Assembly: GCA_001599295.1 (NCBI GenBank)
Contig: BCGN01000002.1
Location: forward strand, 2,046,001-2,110,000
DNA: 64,000 bases
Direction of reading: 5' to 3'
From: Sporopachydermia quercuum
Lineage: Eukaryota; Ascomycota; Sporopachydermiomycetes; Sporopachydermiales; Sporopachydermiaceae
The translations under genes were made by a program, and so were the position numbers. The notes below the pieces were generated by a model. It did no database searches. It was not told the DNA's origin and saw only the letters and a list, made by a program, of their open reading frames with translations. Of the stretch, positions 12,423 to 23,730 are shown in pieces (the stretch's first letter is position 1; each line of letters begins with the position of its first letter).

Positions 12423-14130
12423 GATGTCTATGTATTATTATCAATGATAGTGATACTTATCCTGTGATGTTCTTATGAACATTAATATACAGACGNAAGG
12501 TATGATATATCACGAGGCAAAATCTGTATAAGTTGCACTTGAACACAAAATGAAAATGCCAACTGTTTTCCGCTGACGAATAGGACCAATTAACACTTCA
12601 CTAATCCTCGAATATGATCATTAGTCGTATCACTAGGTTATCCTAAAAAGAGTTGTAATAATGATAACGGTAGTTGAAAACTAAAGAAAGGAAATTTGTA
12701 TTGATGGAAGAAAGGAATAGTAATAGACATTCGTTCCTTGTTTTAACCCCAACATTGCTTCTCTTTCCGTGCTTTGATCTTATTCATAAATTAATAAAAC
12801 TGTTAGACTCGATCTGATTCAATAATAGAGCGTGTTTCCTTCATTGATAACGAAAGTTTGGACAGTTAATGTTATGTATTTTCCGCAACCAGTTCAAACC
12901 AACTCAAGCAAAGTAAACAAGTTCCGAATTGTTTCACGCCTGCTGAGAAACTGAATTCGATCAAAAAGAAGAAAAAAAAGTCTTGTCTTTCTCGACTTTG
13001 ATTTATCAAATGTTCTAAACTATTGACGATCAATAAAACGCTTGACTTTCGATTAGCCTTCTTCAACTCTGTTTCTCGATCCCTTACTTGGTGTTTTGAA
13101 AAGTCTTATACCAATTTGACTATGCAAGTTACTTCACCGAATATAACGTCAACTACAAAAATAATTCGTTCNACCCGACGCTTGAAATCTAGGACTTAGT
13201 CAACCAGGTAGTTGTCTTCCTTATATCACACACAGTACTCAATTCACCTTCTATACATTATTCATTCAAGCATATAATCATGGGAGAGTCCTCCTATGCA
13301 CAACTGGTAGTTAGAGAAAACAACAAGTTTTTTATGTTTTATTTGGATTTCTTGGTCCACTTGTTTTTTTGTATTACCTTTCCAAAGTTGGGTTTTTAAA
13401 CTTACTTTAAGATTATGTGAAAGTACATATTCGTATGTACCTTTACGACGAAGACTAACGTAATTTTCGTTTGCGTTTCCGTTTACAATTGTAGGTAGGG
13501 TTTGTATACTGAAAGATTAGTGGACAAAACATTAAAGTGTTTTCTTAACATATAAGGTTAAGGCTGTATGGAGAATATTAAGAATAGAAAAATTTGGACG
13601 AATGAAAGATGATTGTTGTATATTCTGAAGTGGGCAGAAATATGATATATGAGTAAACTTAACAGGTGGAGAATATTTGCCGAGGGAAGGATTTTTGGAA
13701 AGAGATAGGAGTAAAGCAGGAGTCTGAACTTGAAGGAATATTGAGAAGTGATCGAAATAATATATTTGCAGGGAAGGATAAACAATCTGCTGAAAACGCA
13801 ACTGATAGGAAGCATTGATTGATCTTATTTGCAACAAACTATGGGACTTGAAGGGAACATGTGACTGGTGGAGGATCAGGATGCAAAGTAAGATATATAT
13901 TATATTGGGTACAGGAATTATTATTTTGAATGAATGGAAAGTTGATTATTCTAGTGAAATCAAGAAGTTTTGAGGGAAGGTGTACGTATAATTGAGTTGT
14001 TCTGAAATTGATTGTTTCACTCAAAGTTTCACAATTCTAAAACATTGACCAAAGCAAATAGACGGTCCAAAACTCTGAAGACATTTGGCTCCAAAGACAA
14101 TGAGGATATTGAATACAGTTTGTAAGGAGC

Positions 14131-14361
14131 ATGATATGTATAATTAGATTTAAAGAAAAGTGTTTGGGAGTTCCTATCTGGGTAATATTTCATGATATAC
14201 GCCAAGGAGTACATACAAGGCTGACTGGTTATTATGTCTCGGACAATATAGCAACTAACATTTTGAAGAAAGAGAGTATGAAAGAAATAATCAAACGGTG
14301 CTTAATAGTTAATGCATTGTTGATAACCCTTATTATTTGGAGAATTTACTATTTTCACTGA
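14131..14361 (+). CDS. Possible small ORF with C-terminal membrane segment
   Basis: A 76-codon frame begins with ATG and ends in a hydrophobic stretch (CLIVNALLITLIIWRIYY) that could span a membrane. The middle (GVPIWVIFHDIRQGVHTRLT) reads as ordinary protein. I recognise no family. It is isolated in a gene desert and may be chance, or the last exon of a spliced gene. Confidence 0.22.
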   Translation: MICIIRFKEKCLGVPIWVIFHDIRQGVHTRLTGYYVSDNIATNILKKESMKEIIKRCLIVNALLITLIIWRIYYFH

Positions 14362-14712
14362 TTCAACGACGAGTAAAAAGAGTACAGACTGTAATGTGTG
14401 CCTGAAACCCAAACCTCGGAGTAGATTGCAGTTGTATGAAAAGTCGTTGGATCTATGTAAGATACTGAATGTTTTACAAGATCTACCTTTTCTCCACTCA
14501 ACCTGCTCGAGTCCTCAAACGATCTCGTAGTTGGTCAATGAGATGTTTGAAATCAAGTCTCAGTGGTCATGAATTCTTTTTAAAGTGCACAATTCTGTGT
14601 CTTCTATTTCTATATTTTAACGAATATGTTTGCTGCACATCAATTGAACAATTTACAATCAAACTATGTGAAGAGGTGAGTCGATGTAGTTCGGTATTCG
14701 GTAACCCCTTGC

Positions 14713-14854
14713 TTGATTTGCCATTAGTATAGAAAACAAACATTCTTATGTTCCTTGTGCTATTTATACTCCTGCTACTGGCATTTGTGTTCCTGTTGTC
14801 ACCGAAGAGTTAGAAGAAGTCTCTTGGGTCGGTTCTATCGAAAGAACCAATTGA
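14713..14854 (+). CDS. Possible 3' exon, protein-like fragment
   Basis: An open frame without its own ATG encodes a balanced peptide (it includes HSYVPCAIYTPATGICVPVV and then EELEEVSW) before a stop at 14852. A splice acceptor (CATTAG) lies at 14723-14728. A hydrophobic ATG-started frame overlaps it in another phase from 14748, so only one of the two can be real. No family was recognised. Confidence 0.18.
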
Positions 14855-16493
14855 TTTAGGGATACAGTACCAAAGCAATGATGATCCTATCAGGGAGGGT
14901 TAAGTTTTTAGTGAAAGAATAAACCCAACCACTCATCTTCATCATTTTGTTATTTTATTTTGTCGTATAGATTTTGAATAAGCACTACGGGTTTCTCAAG
15001 TAATATGCTATTCAATAATAGCTTTACCGATCACAATCGCTACGTCTGATCAAACTAGGGTAATCGTCTGAGAGGAATGTGTCAACTTAAAGCGTTGGTA
15101 TTAAGTTAAGGTTAAGATGCATGTTCAAGGTTTAAAACAAAGCCGCTTAGGATTGGCTCAGGTTGTCTCTCTGAGCGGACAATGTGCTATAATTGGAAGT
15201 ATCTGATAAATCATGTTAAAACCTTAAGATGACGTTTACAGCTTAGAAATTCGATCCTAAGAGTATACCAAGAAAGTTTACATTTATTTCTAAAATAGGT
15301 AAACGATGAGCAATTATTTAGATTAGTGTTCCTATAGACGTTTGAAAGTCTATTTATTTCTCGCAATTGAATCGCGGAAGGGCTACGATTTGATTGATGG
15401 TTTGTTTGGTTAATGAATAGAATGGCGGAATCGAGTTCGTATTTTCACGTCTGGTGACCTCTGGATGATCTCCCTCAGATAAAATGACACTTTGAGTCAG
15501 ATGTTGTTATCATATTAAGAAATTCAGTTTGTATAAGCTGAGTCGCTAAGAATATATATTGTCATTAAAATTGAGGACCATATGCTGATGGAATTTGTGA
15601 TTGGTTTCATTCTATAGTCTATGCTTCCTTATAAATGAGAAACTTCTAAGCCTCAATTTCAACACCCACTGGTTACATCTAACTTAACTCGTTAACATGT
15701 ATAAGGATTAAAAATGTATTATCAAAGCACCAATTACAAAATATTTAACTCTATAATAAGATAAGAAGATATACTGAAACTGAAATTCAACACTGTAATT
15801 TAAGGCTTCCAGAAGCTTAAATTCAAAGCAATAGAATCTCCGATGGGTAATAGGAAACAGGACTACAAATGATACCTCACAATATCAGGGACAAGTCCTA
15901 GTTTCCATCACCAACAGAGGTAACAAAAATGTTGCACCTCAGTCTGTCAATGAAAATCGAATGAAGCCGGAAGCCATTTAACCTGTTTGGATACTTAGAA
16001 AATATTATTGAAAAAATATCAGTTTATCGCATTTCATGTCAGCAATCATTTTATTCTTTTTGTATTTATATTGAACTCTTTTAATTCAATGAACAGGCTC
16101 ATCTCCACATAGCTATGAGCTATAGAAGAATCTCATTGACAAATGAATGGTCTGACTCGAATTGAATAGATCAATTCTAAGCAATTTCCTGCCATACTGT
16201 TCGGTCTATATTAATCATCAGGCTCTTGGGGCAGACTTCCCTATTCTTTATTGGCTGATATATATACAATTCTCCCTTGTTCGTGAATAATGACAGTTTG
16301 AGCATTCAAACTCCTCACCTAACAAAAAGCTTTAAATTTGTGTATCTTGAAAATTGATACAGATTGAGTACTGTGCCAAATACCAAACCAAGTGCATACG
16401 GTGTACAGGTATACTAAGATAGAACCTTTACTTTGAAGTTTCTTAATTGTCAAACCCCGATCTTTGGTTCTTTTCTCTTAAGTAATGAAATCA

Positions 16494-16528
16494 ATTGAAA
16501 TCCCGATTGATACAATCGGGATTTCAAT
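16494..16528. repeat. Perfect inverted repeat, 16-bp stem, 3-nt loop
   Basis: The left arm, ATTGAAATCCCGATTG (16494-16509), and its exact complement (16513-16528) are separated only by ATA. All 16 pairs match, which is far from expectation in this AT-rich intergenic DNA. It could form a stable RNA hairpin or DNA cruciform. No ORF overlaps it. Confidence 0.85.
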
Positions 16529-16886
16529 AAACATTTAGCATATTTCGTATAGAATCATGATTACCTGATTGAGACAAACTATACTTTAAGTATATGTGAA
16601 GCAAGAAATAGCGTTCGTACTAAGGAAGCTTGATAAATTCCCTCTTTGTCATCACAACACTGGGGATATCTCAATTTACATTTAAGGTTATAACTGAAAG
16701 CATAACTTCGAAATTTCGACGTTAAACTTCTTTTCTTGTTCTTAGGGCAATTAGTTGGCTCAATTTCTCTTTTCATCTCCTTTATTGCATAGCACTGCTC
16801 GATGTTACTAAGAGAGTTAAATCATCAATTTACAAAAAGAGAAAAAGCGCATCTANGTGTAGGATTTGTTTTACGAGTATTTTGAT

Positions 16887-17216
16887 TTAGTAAGGTATAT
16901 AACAGACTACCATAAGATGTCTTACAAATTCTGAACTATTGATGCTACATTGTTCTAATTCAGTCGGCAGTCGGCAGTAGGCAATCGGTAGAATATCGTA
17001 GATCAAAGAAGTTTCGATTGCCAATGAATTAGTCCAAACACTTTGAGAATATTGAACTTCTCGAGCTAATTCAACTCTTACAGTATGACATGATTGCCAT
17101 ACATTAGAACTTCCTTCTTTAAACGTTCCGAATTGAATAGAGGTTATACGATACGATTGTAACCAATGACATCTAGAATTCCGGTATATTATTATAGTTA
17201 TCAATCCGTTCCTCAT
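16887..17216 (-). CDS. Doubtful 109-codon ORF
   Basis: An ATG-started frame follows an in-frame stop directly upstream. The peptide has no signal, membrane segment or motif I recognise. Its length is modestly above chance for this base composition. It is listed only because nothing else covers the interval. Confidence 0.12.
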   Translation of the reverse strand: MRNGLITIIIYRNSRCHWLQSYRITSIQFGTFKEGSSNVWQSCHTVRVELAREVQYSQSVWTNSLAIETSLIYDILPIAYCRLPTELEQCSINSSEFVRHLMVVCYIPY

Positions 17217-19202
17217 GAAGAACTATGATAGATTCAAACTCCTCAAAGAAGCAACGGTGAGTAGTCTACCTTTAATTATCTAACGGCATCCACTCGGTGA
17301 ATCAATTACGGGGGAACACATTTCACAATTATAAATAAACACGATTACCATTTGGATAATGTACAGCATCGGGTTATGCTAAACAACGAACAGTCAGGTA
17401 GTTATTATGAGATTTCTATAGATACTCTCTCCCTTGTTGCTCGCTTTTTTNAAAAAATCTAATTACAAAGAAATCTAGGGANCTGAAAAGCGGTAATTCA
17501 AAAGCCGGTGAAATTCTGTGAAACAAGAGTCGATTCAAGTTGAGATCTATGAACTCAGCTTGATTTGTGAGATAGGGAAAGCAAAACTCAATATTCTCAT
17601 ACTTAAATCACTACAAAATATCTATTCTTCCAATTCACTATTACTCCAATTATTATCTTTTCTGTCGAAATATATGCAGTCTCTCAGATTCTTTTCCTGC
17701 CCTGCGGTGATAACCCATTAAACAGTCCCAATTGTCCATGTGCCTTTGACATAAACTTTACCAATATTTCAACTTAATTTAACGGTTTACTTAAAAAAAT
17801 AAAAGTATAGAATTGGAAACAGTCATGGTCAATCGGCAAACAATCGTAAAGTAAAATACATACTTTTGGAAGCTAGTTTTAAAGTTTTGGCCTAACGCAT
17901 GTTGTTTTCAAGTTCAATCAAAATGACGAATAGCGGTATTTCCTAGGTACATTTAAGGTGTACTAAAACCAATAAAGTTGTAATTTCCATATTTACTATG
18001 AATTCTGTGAAGTAGACTCTTGTCACAGCATTAAAATTTTCAAAAAGTATTGTTATTAGAAAGAAATTTCGTTAAAGGAAGTTAAATGCAGGAACTAATG
18101 AAGCTCATTATCACTTAAAACAACATTAATAGCAACAGTTAGGTTAACCAGTAAACTAATAATCCAGTTTCATTGGTTTAGTTAAACTTAAACACTATTT
18201 ATATCACCAGATCTAAACACCTTTAGTACCTAGAAGAAACTACGTTGGAAAACCTCGCAAATTGTTCCTTTCTACTCAAATTTAGACGTCGGATGAAATC
18301 AAGGATCAAGATTAAGAAAAACATGTTTTTTCATTAAGAAGTTTCTTTCGCCTCTTTCATATTATCCATACTATCCGTATTATCCATATTATCATTCACA
18401 CCCAATTCAAAAGGATAACCTCCAATAATTACGTATGACTAAAAGCTTAAATACGAAGTGAAAAAGGAGGTAGTTCATATGGACATATTAAGATCTTTCG
18501 AAACAGATTTGTTGTCCAGGACTTAGTAAAATCATATATAGCAATAATAATTAATTACTCCCTTGGCAGGGGCTTAAAAAAATAGAAAAGTCACTTGTCA
18601 AACACACCTCCAAGAACGAGCACTTATAATCATTCTTTTGTTATATTTCCATAAGAAAACAAAAGTTGGAGTTTGAAGTGTTATCTAGTTGAATTAGATG
18701 TCTCCAGATTGCGATTGGAAGTGACGTTAAACCTTGACTTGAGAACTATCTAAGAAGATATCAGTTAAGTCTNTTTCATCTTTCCTGTTTCGCTCATGCA
18801 TTTGAATATTTGAGTTCTTTTGAAATCTGCAGCAAGTCTACTGTTATTAGGGTGCTGCGCCACTTCCAAATCTCAAAAGAATTTCATTCCAAGCTCTACG
18901 GCTGTTTTATTCCACGTCAGAGGGAGGGCTTAACTCATAGCAAAGTTTCAATTAAAGTTGAGATTTTTTGAGGGAATGTGGCTCTTTTCTTTTCATGTAT
19001 ATGAATGAAGGTGGGATCAGCTAAAACGTATTAAGACCTCACATCTCCCTTTATTTTGACTTTAATACGATGCGACTTGATCTCTCTTAATTTAACATGT
19101 TGGCCTCGGTAAAACTTCACTAATCATTTTACTCCGAGGTTCCCCCACAGGCTTTTTCTCTATCTAGTGTGTCTACATCTCTGTCAATCTCGGTAAAATG
19201 AG

Positions 19203-19433
19203 ATGGGTCAAATAAAGAAAACAATCTCGGTTGTACCTATTGAAACTTCTACTTCTATTATCTCTTCCGATGTTTTGTCACCCAAAGTTCCTAAGCGAGA
19301 ATTTACATTGGTAGAATGTACCACCAAAGTTCTTAGTTTTTATACAAACAAGTCACAAGACAATGTTTTCCAGGCAGCTTTTAACACCACCACAATAAGC
19401 ATTACCAAGCTCCCCAGAAAGTCAGCAATTTAG
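19203..19433 (+). CDS. Possible small ORF in the upstream region of CAT2
   Basis: This 76-codon frame has mixed codon use and a protein-like Ser/Thr/Lys composition (it starts MGQIKKTISVVPIETSTS). It lies about 700 bp upstream of CAT2 on the same strand. No family was recognised. It could be a small gene, an upstream transcript with a chance frame, or noise. Confidence 0.2.
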   Translation: MGQIKKTISVVPIETSTSIISSDVLSPKVPKREFTLVECTTKVLSFYTNKSQDNVFQAAFNTTTISITKLPRKSAI

Positions 19434-20135
19434 CCAAAAAGAGGTTGGATTGTTTATACATTTCAACTGCTCCGACTCCGCTTCTCTCATTCAATCTTGA
19501 AGTTACCATAATTTCCGCAATTCCCCAATTACGGAAATGATCGCTCATTGTCCATCACATCCATCAATCTCCATTTTTCCAAACCTTATTTCTCATGCAT
19601 TTCCCCACCAATTTCACACTCCTATTAATTCCGGGGAAGGCTGCCATAGTGTTTTACGATCCTTTTCCGACTTGTTTTCTTCCGTTCATCCATTCTTTTT
19701 CATTATTTAAACAAAATCAATGAACTTGCTGTCTGTGTTTCATTGATATAAGTGTTTATTCAGTCAAGTCAACTACTATCGATTGATTTAACTAACAGAT
19801 ATTACCTTGACTCTTTATTGGTCAATCTTTGAACTGATCCTAAATAGGTTTGTCTTATTCTCATCATTTGTTTTTGCCCATCTTAAGGTTGAGCGACACC
19901 AGATGCCATTGGAACATTGATTTGGGAAAAGGATAGAAAAACAATAGAATTATAGAAGAATTATTAACGTTGCTCGTTTTATCCACAATATCTGAAAATA
20001 GGAAGCACTTCTATCAACCTACAGTTATTTAGAGTTCTTTCTGAGACATATTACTATCAACAACAGTACAATTAAACAGTTAACCAGACGTTTTATTGTA
20101 CTCAGAATATCTACAGCAAACATACAATAATAAAT

Positions 20136-21986
20136 ATGGCTTATAANGAGGACCTTTCAAAAGGAAAGATGCTAAGATTCCAGGAATCTTTGCCAAAGCT
20201 ACCAGTTCCTTCACTTGAAGAAACCAGTGCTAAATTCCTAAAATCGATTGAACCTTTAGCTGCTCAAGAGCCTTCAAGGTTCAACTTCGAAGAAACTAAA
20301 AGGAAGCTTTTAGAATTCACCTCACCAAACGGTTTAGGCCCAGTCCTTCAAGAACGACTTTTAGCTAAAGCCAATGATCCTAAAACTACTAATTGGATTT
20401 ATGATTGGTGGAATGATTATGCTTATATGTCATACAGAGACCCAGTTGTACCTTATGTATCATATTTCTATGCTCATAAGGATGACAAGAAAAGAATGAA
20501 GAACTTACCTTTGAAAGCTGCAAGTATAGTTAAGGCAGTTCTGCATTTCAGAGCTCTGGTTGATAATAATGAATTAGAACCTGAATACATGAGAAAGAAT
20601 CCTCTATGTATGGATTCTTANCAGTTTATGTTCAATACTTGCAGAATTCCCAAACCTGGTTCTGATGGAACTGTGCAGTATAATTGGAAAGAAAATACTT
20701 ATTTCGTTGTTATTAGAAACAATCGTTTCTTCAAAGTGGATTTTATTATTGATGGGGTTGAAGTTTCTTTCACCGATTTATTCTTACAGTTTAAAGCAAT
20801 TTACAATTTCACTGATGTTGAAAGCAAAAGCTTTGGTGAACCAATTGGTGCTTTAACTTCTGATAATCGGGATAACTGGGCCGACTACCGTGAAAACCTT
20901 ATTAAAGCCGAACCGGAATTCAATACTCAATCACTAAAACAAATTGAGGCCGCCTCTTTCATTGTTTGCCTCGACAGGGAAAAGCCGGTAACTTTAGAAG
21001 AAAGAGCTCATCAATTCTGGCATGGAGACGGGAAAAACCGGTTCTATGATAAACCATTACAGTTTATCATCTGCGATAATGGGGTCTCAGGTTTTCTCGG
21101 TGAACATTCTATGATGGACGGAACTCCTACGCATAGAATCAATGATACTATCAACGGACTTATTTTCAATAATAAGCTTGATTTAAGTTTGAAACCTATC
21201 TCCGAGATCTCTCAGTCCCGAGTCTCAGCTTTGACTAAGATCTCGGAAATTTCATTCCGCGTTAACTCAATTGTTAAGGATAACATTAGTACGGCAACTC
21301 TTAATTTTAACGAGGTTATTGGGGAACACGAACTTGCAGTTACCCAATACAACCGTTATGGTAAAAACCTTATTAAGAAGTTCAAATGCTCTCCCGACGC
21401 TTATATCCAAATGGTAATCCAACTTGCCTATTTCAAACTTTTCGGTGTTTCTCGGCCAACTTACGAGTCAGCAGCTACCCGCCAATTTCAATTAGGCCGA
21501 ACCGAGACTTGCCGATCCGTTTCAAACGAGTCTTTAGCTTTTGTCCGCAAATTCTCCGACCCTAACTCTTCAGCCGCTGAAAAAATTGCCGCCGCTCGCA
21601 AGGCTTTCGCTTCTCATTCTAAATATATCTCCGATGCTTCTAAAGGTAAAGGTGTCGATCGTCATTTCTTTGGATTGAAACAGTCTTATAATCCGGCAAC
21701 TGATGGTCCTTTACCAGAAATCTTCTCGGATCCGTTATTTGTTTATTCTGGCTCTTGGTATATTTCATCATCTCAATTATCAAGTGAATACTACGTTGGT
21801 TATGGATGGTCTCAAGTGATTGATCAAGGATTTGGCTTGGCATATATGGTTAATAATGATTGGATGAATGTGAATGTATGTAGTAAATATCAAGGCAGTG
21901 AGAAGCTTCGTTATTATTTAGTTGAAGCTGCAAATGAGATGGCCGAAGTGTTCAGCACTGAGCTTGAAACTAAGGCTAAGTTGTGA
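20136..21986 (+). CDS. CAT2: Carnitine O-acetyltransferase with C-terminal AKL (CAT2-like)
   Basis: The 616-residue product belongs to the choline/carnitine acyltransferase family and should transfer acetyl groups between CoA and carnitine, which moves acetyl units out of peroxisomes. Family marks are the N-terminal block LPKLPVPSLEET, the DWWNDYAYMSYRDPVVPYVS block (about 88-107), the catalytic histidine in GEHSMMDG (about 321-328) and the late block GYGWSQVIDQGFGLAY (about 563-578). It ends in AKL, the peroxisomal PTS1 that S. cerevisiae Cat2 also carries. Unlike that dual-targeted protein (670 residues), no mitochondrial leader is visible; the frame stays open about 20 codons upstream, but without ATG. 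YAT1/YAT2-type paralogs are the alternative, less likely given AKL. Codon use shifts within the gene: the middle (about 20.87-21.65 kb) is CpG-rich, both ends are not. Confidence 0.93.
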   Translation: MAYXEDLSKGKMLRFQESLPKLPVPSLEETSAKFLKSIEPLAAQEPSRFNFEETKRKLLEFTSPNGLGPVLQERLLAKANDPKTTNWIYDWWNDYAYMSYRDPVVPYVSYFYAHKDDKKRMKNLPLKAASIVKAVLHFRALVDNNELEPEYMRKNPLCMDSXQFMFNTCRIPKPGSDGTVQYNWKENTYFVVIRNNRFFKVDFIIDGVEVSFTDLFLQFKAIYNFTDVESKSFGEPIGALTSDNRDNWADYRENLIKAEPEFNTQSLKQIEAASFIVCLDREKPVTLEERAHQFWHGDGKNRFYDKPLQFIICDNGVSGFLGEHSMMDGTPTHRINDTINGLIFNNKLDLSLKPISEISQSRVSALTKISEISFRVNSIVKDNISTATLNFNEVIGEHELAVTQYNRYGKNLIKKFKCSPDAYIQMVIQLAYFKLFGVSRPTYESAATRQFQLGRTETCRSVSNESLAFVRKFSDPNSSAAEKIAAARKAFASHSKYISDASKGKGVDRHFFGLKQSYNPATDGPLPEIFSDPLFVYSGSWYISSSQLSSEYYVGYGWSQVIDQGFGLAYMVNNDWMNVNVCSKYQGSEKLRYYLVEAANEMAEVFSTELETKAKL

Positions 21987-22428
21987 TTCTTTTCCGGTTA
22001 TGCGAATAGTTGGTTTTATTCTGTTTTTATCAGTTTCAACAACTTATTATTTACTTGTTAGTTGTTAGTTATAAGCTAGTTGATGTACTTATTTATATGC
22101 TAATAAGCAGTAATAGTAACTAGCTAACTAGTTGATATTAAATGTTTATTAAATCTTAGTTTTTCTATTAAAATTGCAGGATAAATATAACATTTGGTGT
22201 TCATATTAATTGTAAGAGGAGAGTTGATAGTAAGAGAGTAAAAGAATAAAAGAATCTTCGCAATGCTATTCAGTGTATGGCAATTAACCATCATACATAA
22301 AATACTAGGTACAGTATATACAAACGGTTTCCGAGATAGGAAAAAAGGTTTCCTGATTTGGAATACTCATTTTTCCCCCCAATTTTCACAATTCGAAACA
22401 GAGTAACCTAAATACTAAACTTGGAATG
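21987..22428. other. Shared 3' intergenic of CAT2 and LPX1-like gene
   Basis: This is AT-rich DNA between two convergent genes. It holds the tandem short motif TTAGTTGTTAGTTATAAGC near 22.06 kb and AT-rich polyadenylation-like tracts, and no ORF of note. Confidence 0.5.
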
Positions 22429-23730
22429 CTAAAGCCGAGATTTGAAATAGCTCCAGTAAAAATCTGGTATCTCCTTGTTATTATACTTATTCAAACTAGT
22501 GTTACTCTGCCATTTTTTGAAATCGGATTGGATTTTTGGAAGAAACCGGGATACAACTTCGGCTAGCTCTTCCGGCTTCTCCATTGGAACACAATGACCA
22601 CAATCAATACTCTCCACTGCTCCTAATGGTGTTTTCAAACATGCTTCATAATGTGGTTGAAATGGCTTGAGCAAACCTTGCTGCGCCACAATAAACAAAC
22701 TAGGAATTCCAAATTCCCCTTTAGTTAGTTCGGGTAAATTATGGTACATATACGGAATCTCAGNATTTCCGAATAGCCGATTTTCATCGGCACTTGCTTT
22801 AAACTGCTCATCAGTTTCAGTTTTCACCCGAGTAGTTCGGCCCAAATAAGGCAGGAACGTAATAGTTTCCGCTTTTTTGCTTGTGGCTAGTTCAACTTTA
22901 TTATTGCCTTCTCCCCTTTCACTGCACCGCAGCCCATACTTCAAATACAACTGGAAAACATCTTTACGCCAAGAAGCAAAAAAAGGTTTTGAACCCAGTT
23001 CTCTCTCGGCTTCGGCTCGGCTCGACCATTCCGCTTTCCNTTTCATCGCTTGGAGGGCCGAAGTCTTAATTCCGTCCATATATTCCTCCGGAATCATGAT
23101 TGCGTCAACTCCGATATATCCGCTGAGTAATCCTTTATGCTTAAGAGCCATAAGGGCTAAGTTATTACCCCCCATTGAGTGTCCAATTCCGATCACAGGA
23201 CCCACGAAAAAGTCACTCCGCAATTCCCGAAGTTGACACAAAACTGCGGCTATATCCGAACTTCCTTCCGCCCAAGCATAATGATGTCCGAGCTTATCCT
23301 TATTCAAATATCCTGATTGTCCTTGATGAACCACATCTATGGTTAGTATTTCATTTACGGGAATTGTTTTGCCTAATTCGTCAATGAAGGGTTCGTACAA
23401 TTCCTTTGGGAAACCATTTCCGTGGCATATAACAAAAGAGGGAGGATATTGCCCATTTGAGGCTGAAATTTTGACCGTATTTGTTAATAGATGCCGTTGA
23501 TCAATTATAGGTTCATCCTTGTACAATTTGATTGAAGGCTCCTGTTTGTGGATTTTCGGCTTATCCGTTGCGTAATCGGTTCCGTGGTCCCTTTCCCGCG
23601 GTATATAGAGTTTCGTGACTAATTTCAAGGTAGTAGTAGCCGGCAGTAGCATATTAAGGCTATCTGGTTTCTGCCGAGTATGAGCAGCATCAAAAATGAG
23701 TTTGAATGCTCGAAAATTTTTAGTTGACAT
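22429..23730 (-). CDS. LPX1: Alpha/beta hydrolase with C-terminal SRL (Lpx1-like)
   Basis: This is a 433-residue alpha/beta-hydrolase. It has an oxyanion-hole HGNG motif (around residues 97-100), the nucleophile elbow GHSMGG (around 180-185) and a late catalytic histidine in CGHCVPMEKPEEL (about 383-395). It ends in SRL, an accepted PTS1 variant, so I infer import into peroxisomes. Length and layout, including a helical tail after the hydrolase fold, match S. cerevisiae peroxisomal lipase Lpx1 (387 residues, ending QKL). A lipid or acyl-ester substrate is an inference; an epoxide hydrolase-like enzyme is possible. It is convergent with the CAT2-like gene, which also ends in a PTS1. CpG use is high throughout. 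Confidence 0.8.
   Translation of the reverse strand: MSTKNFRAFKLIFDAAHTRQKPDSLNMLLPATTTLKLVTKLYIPRERDHGTDYATDKPKIHKQEPSIKLYKDEPIIDQRHLLTNTVKISASNGQYPPSFVICHGNGFPKELYEPFIDELGKTIPVNEILTIDVVHQGQSGYLNKDKLGHHYAWAEGSSDIAAVLCQLRELRSDFFVGPVIGIGHSMGGNNLALMALKHKGLLSGYIGVDAIMIPEEYMDGIKTSALQAMKXKAEWSSRAEAERELGSKPFFASWRKDVFQLYLKYGLRCSERGEGNNKVELATSKKAETITFLPYLGRTTRVKTETDEQFKASADENRLFGNXEIPYMYHNLPELTKGEFGIPSLFIVAQQGLLKPFQPHYEACLKTPLGAVESIDCGHCVPMEKPEELAEVVSRFLPKIQSDFKKWQSNTSLNKYNNKEIPDFYWSYFKSRL

Larger units (their letters stand above)
12423..20135. other. 7.7-kb gene desert with only weak ORFs
   Basis: No known gene is recognisable between the Zn2Cys6 regulator and CAT2, which diverge here. The stretch includes a purine-rich segment near 13.5-14.1 kb, protein-like fragments at 14.1-14.9 kb and 19.2 kb (listed separately), and a perfect 16-bp-stem hairpin at 16.5 kb. 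Close to CAT2 the DNA becomes pyrimidine-rich, typical of a yeast promoter. Long regulators' promoters, non-coding transcripts or short spliced genes could all explain it. Confidence 0.5.

Noticed and set aside
12872-13066. 64-codon minus-strand frame with a Phe run
   Set aside because: Short, low-complexity and unsupported by any motif.
13532-14214. Several minus-strand frames of 60-101 codons
   Set aside because: They overlap in different phases in a purine/pyrimidine-skewed segment and encode repetitive Ser/Phe/Leu/Ile-rich peptides, which is what base skew produces.
22066-22085. TTAGTTGTTAGTT as branch sites of a minus-strand intron
   Set aside because: No matching donor or exon is present; it lies between the 3' ends of two genes.
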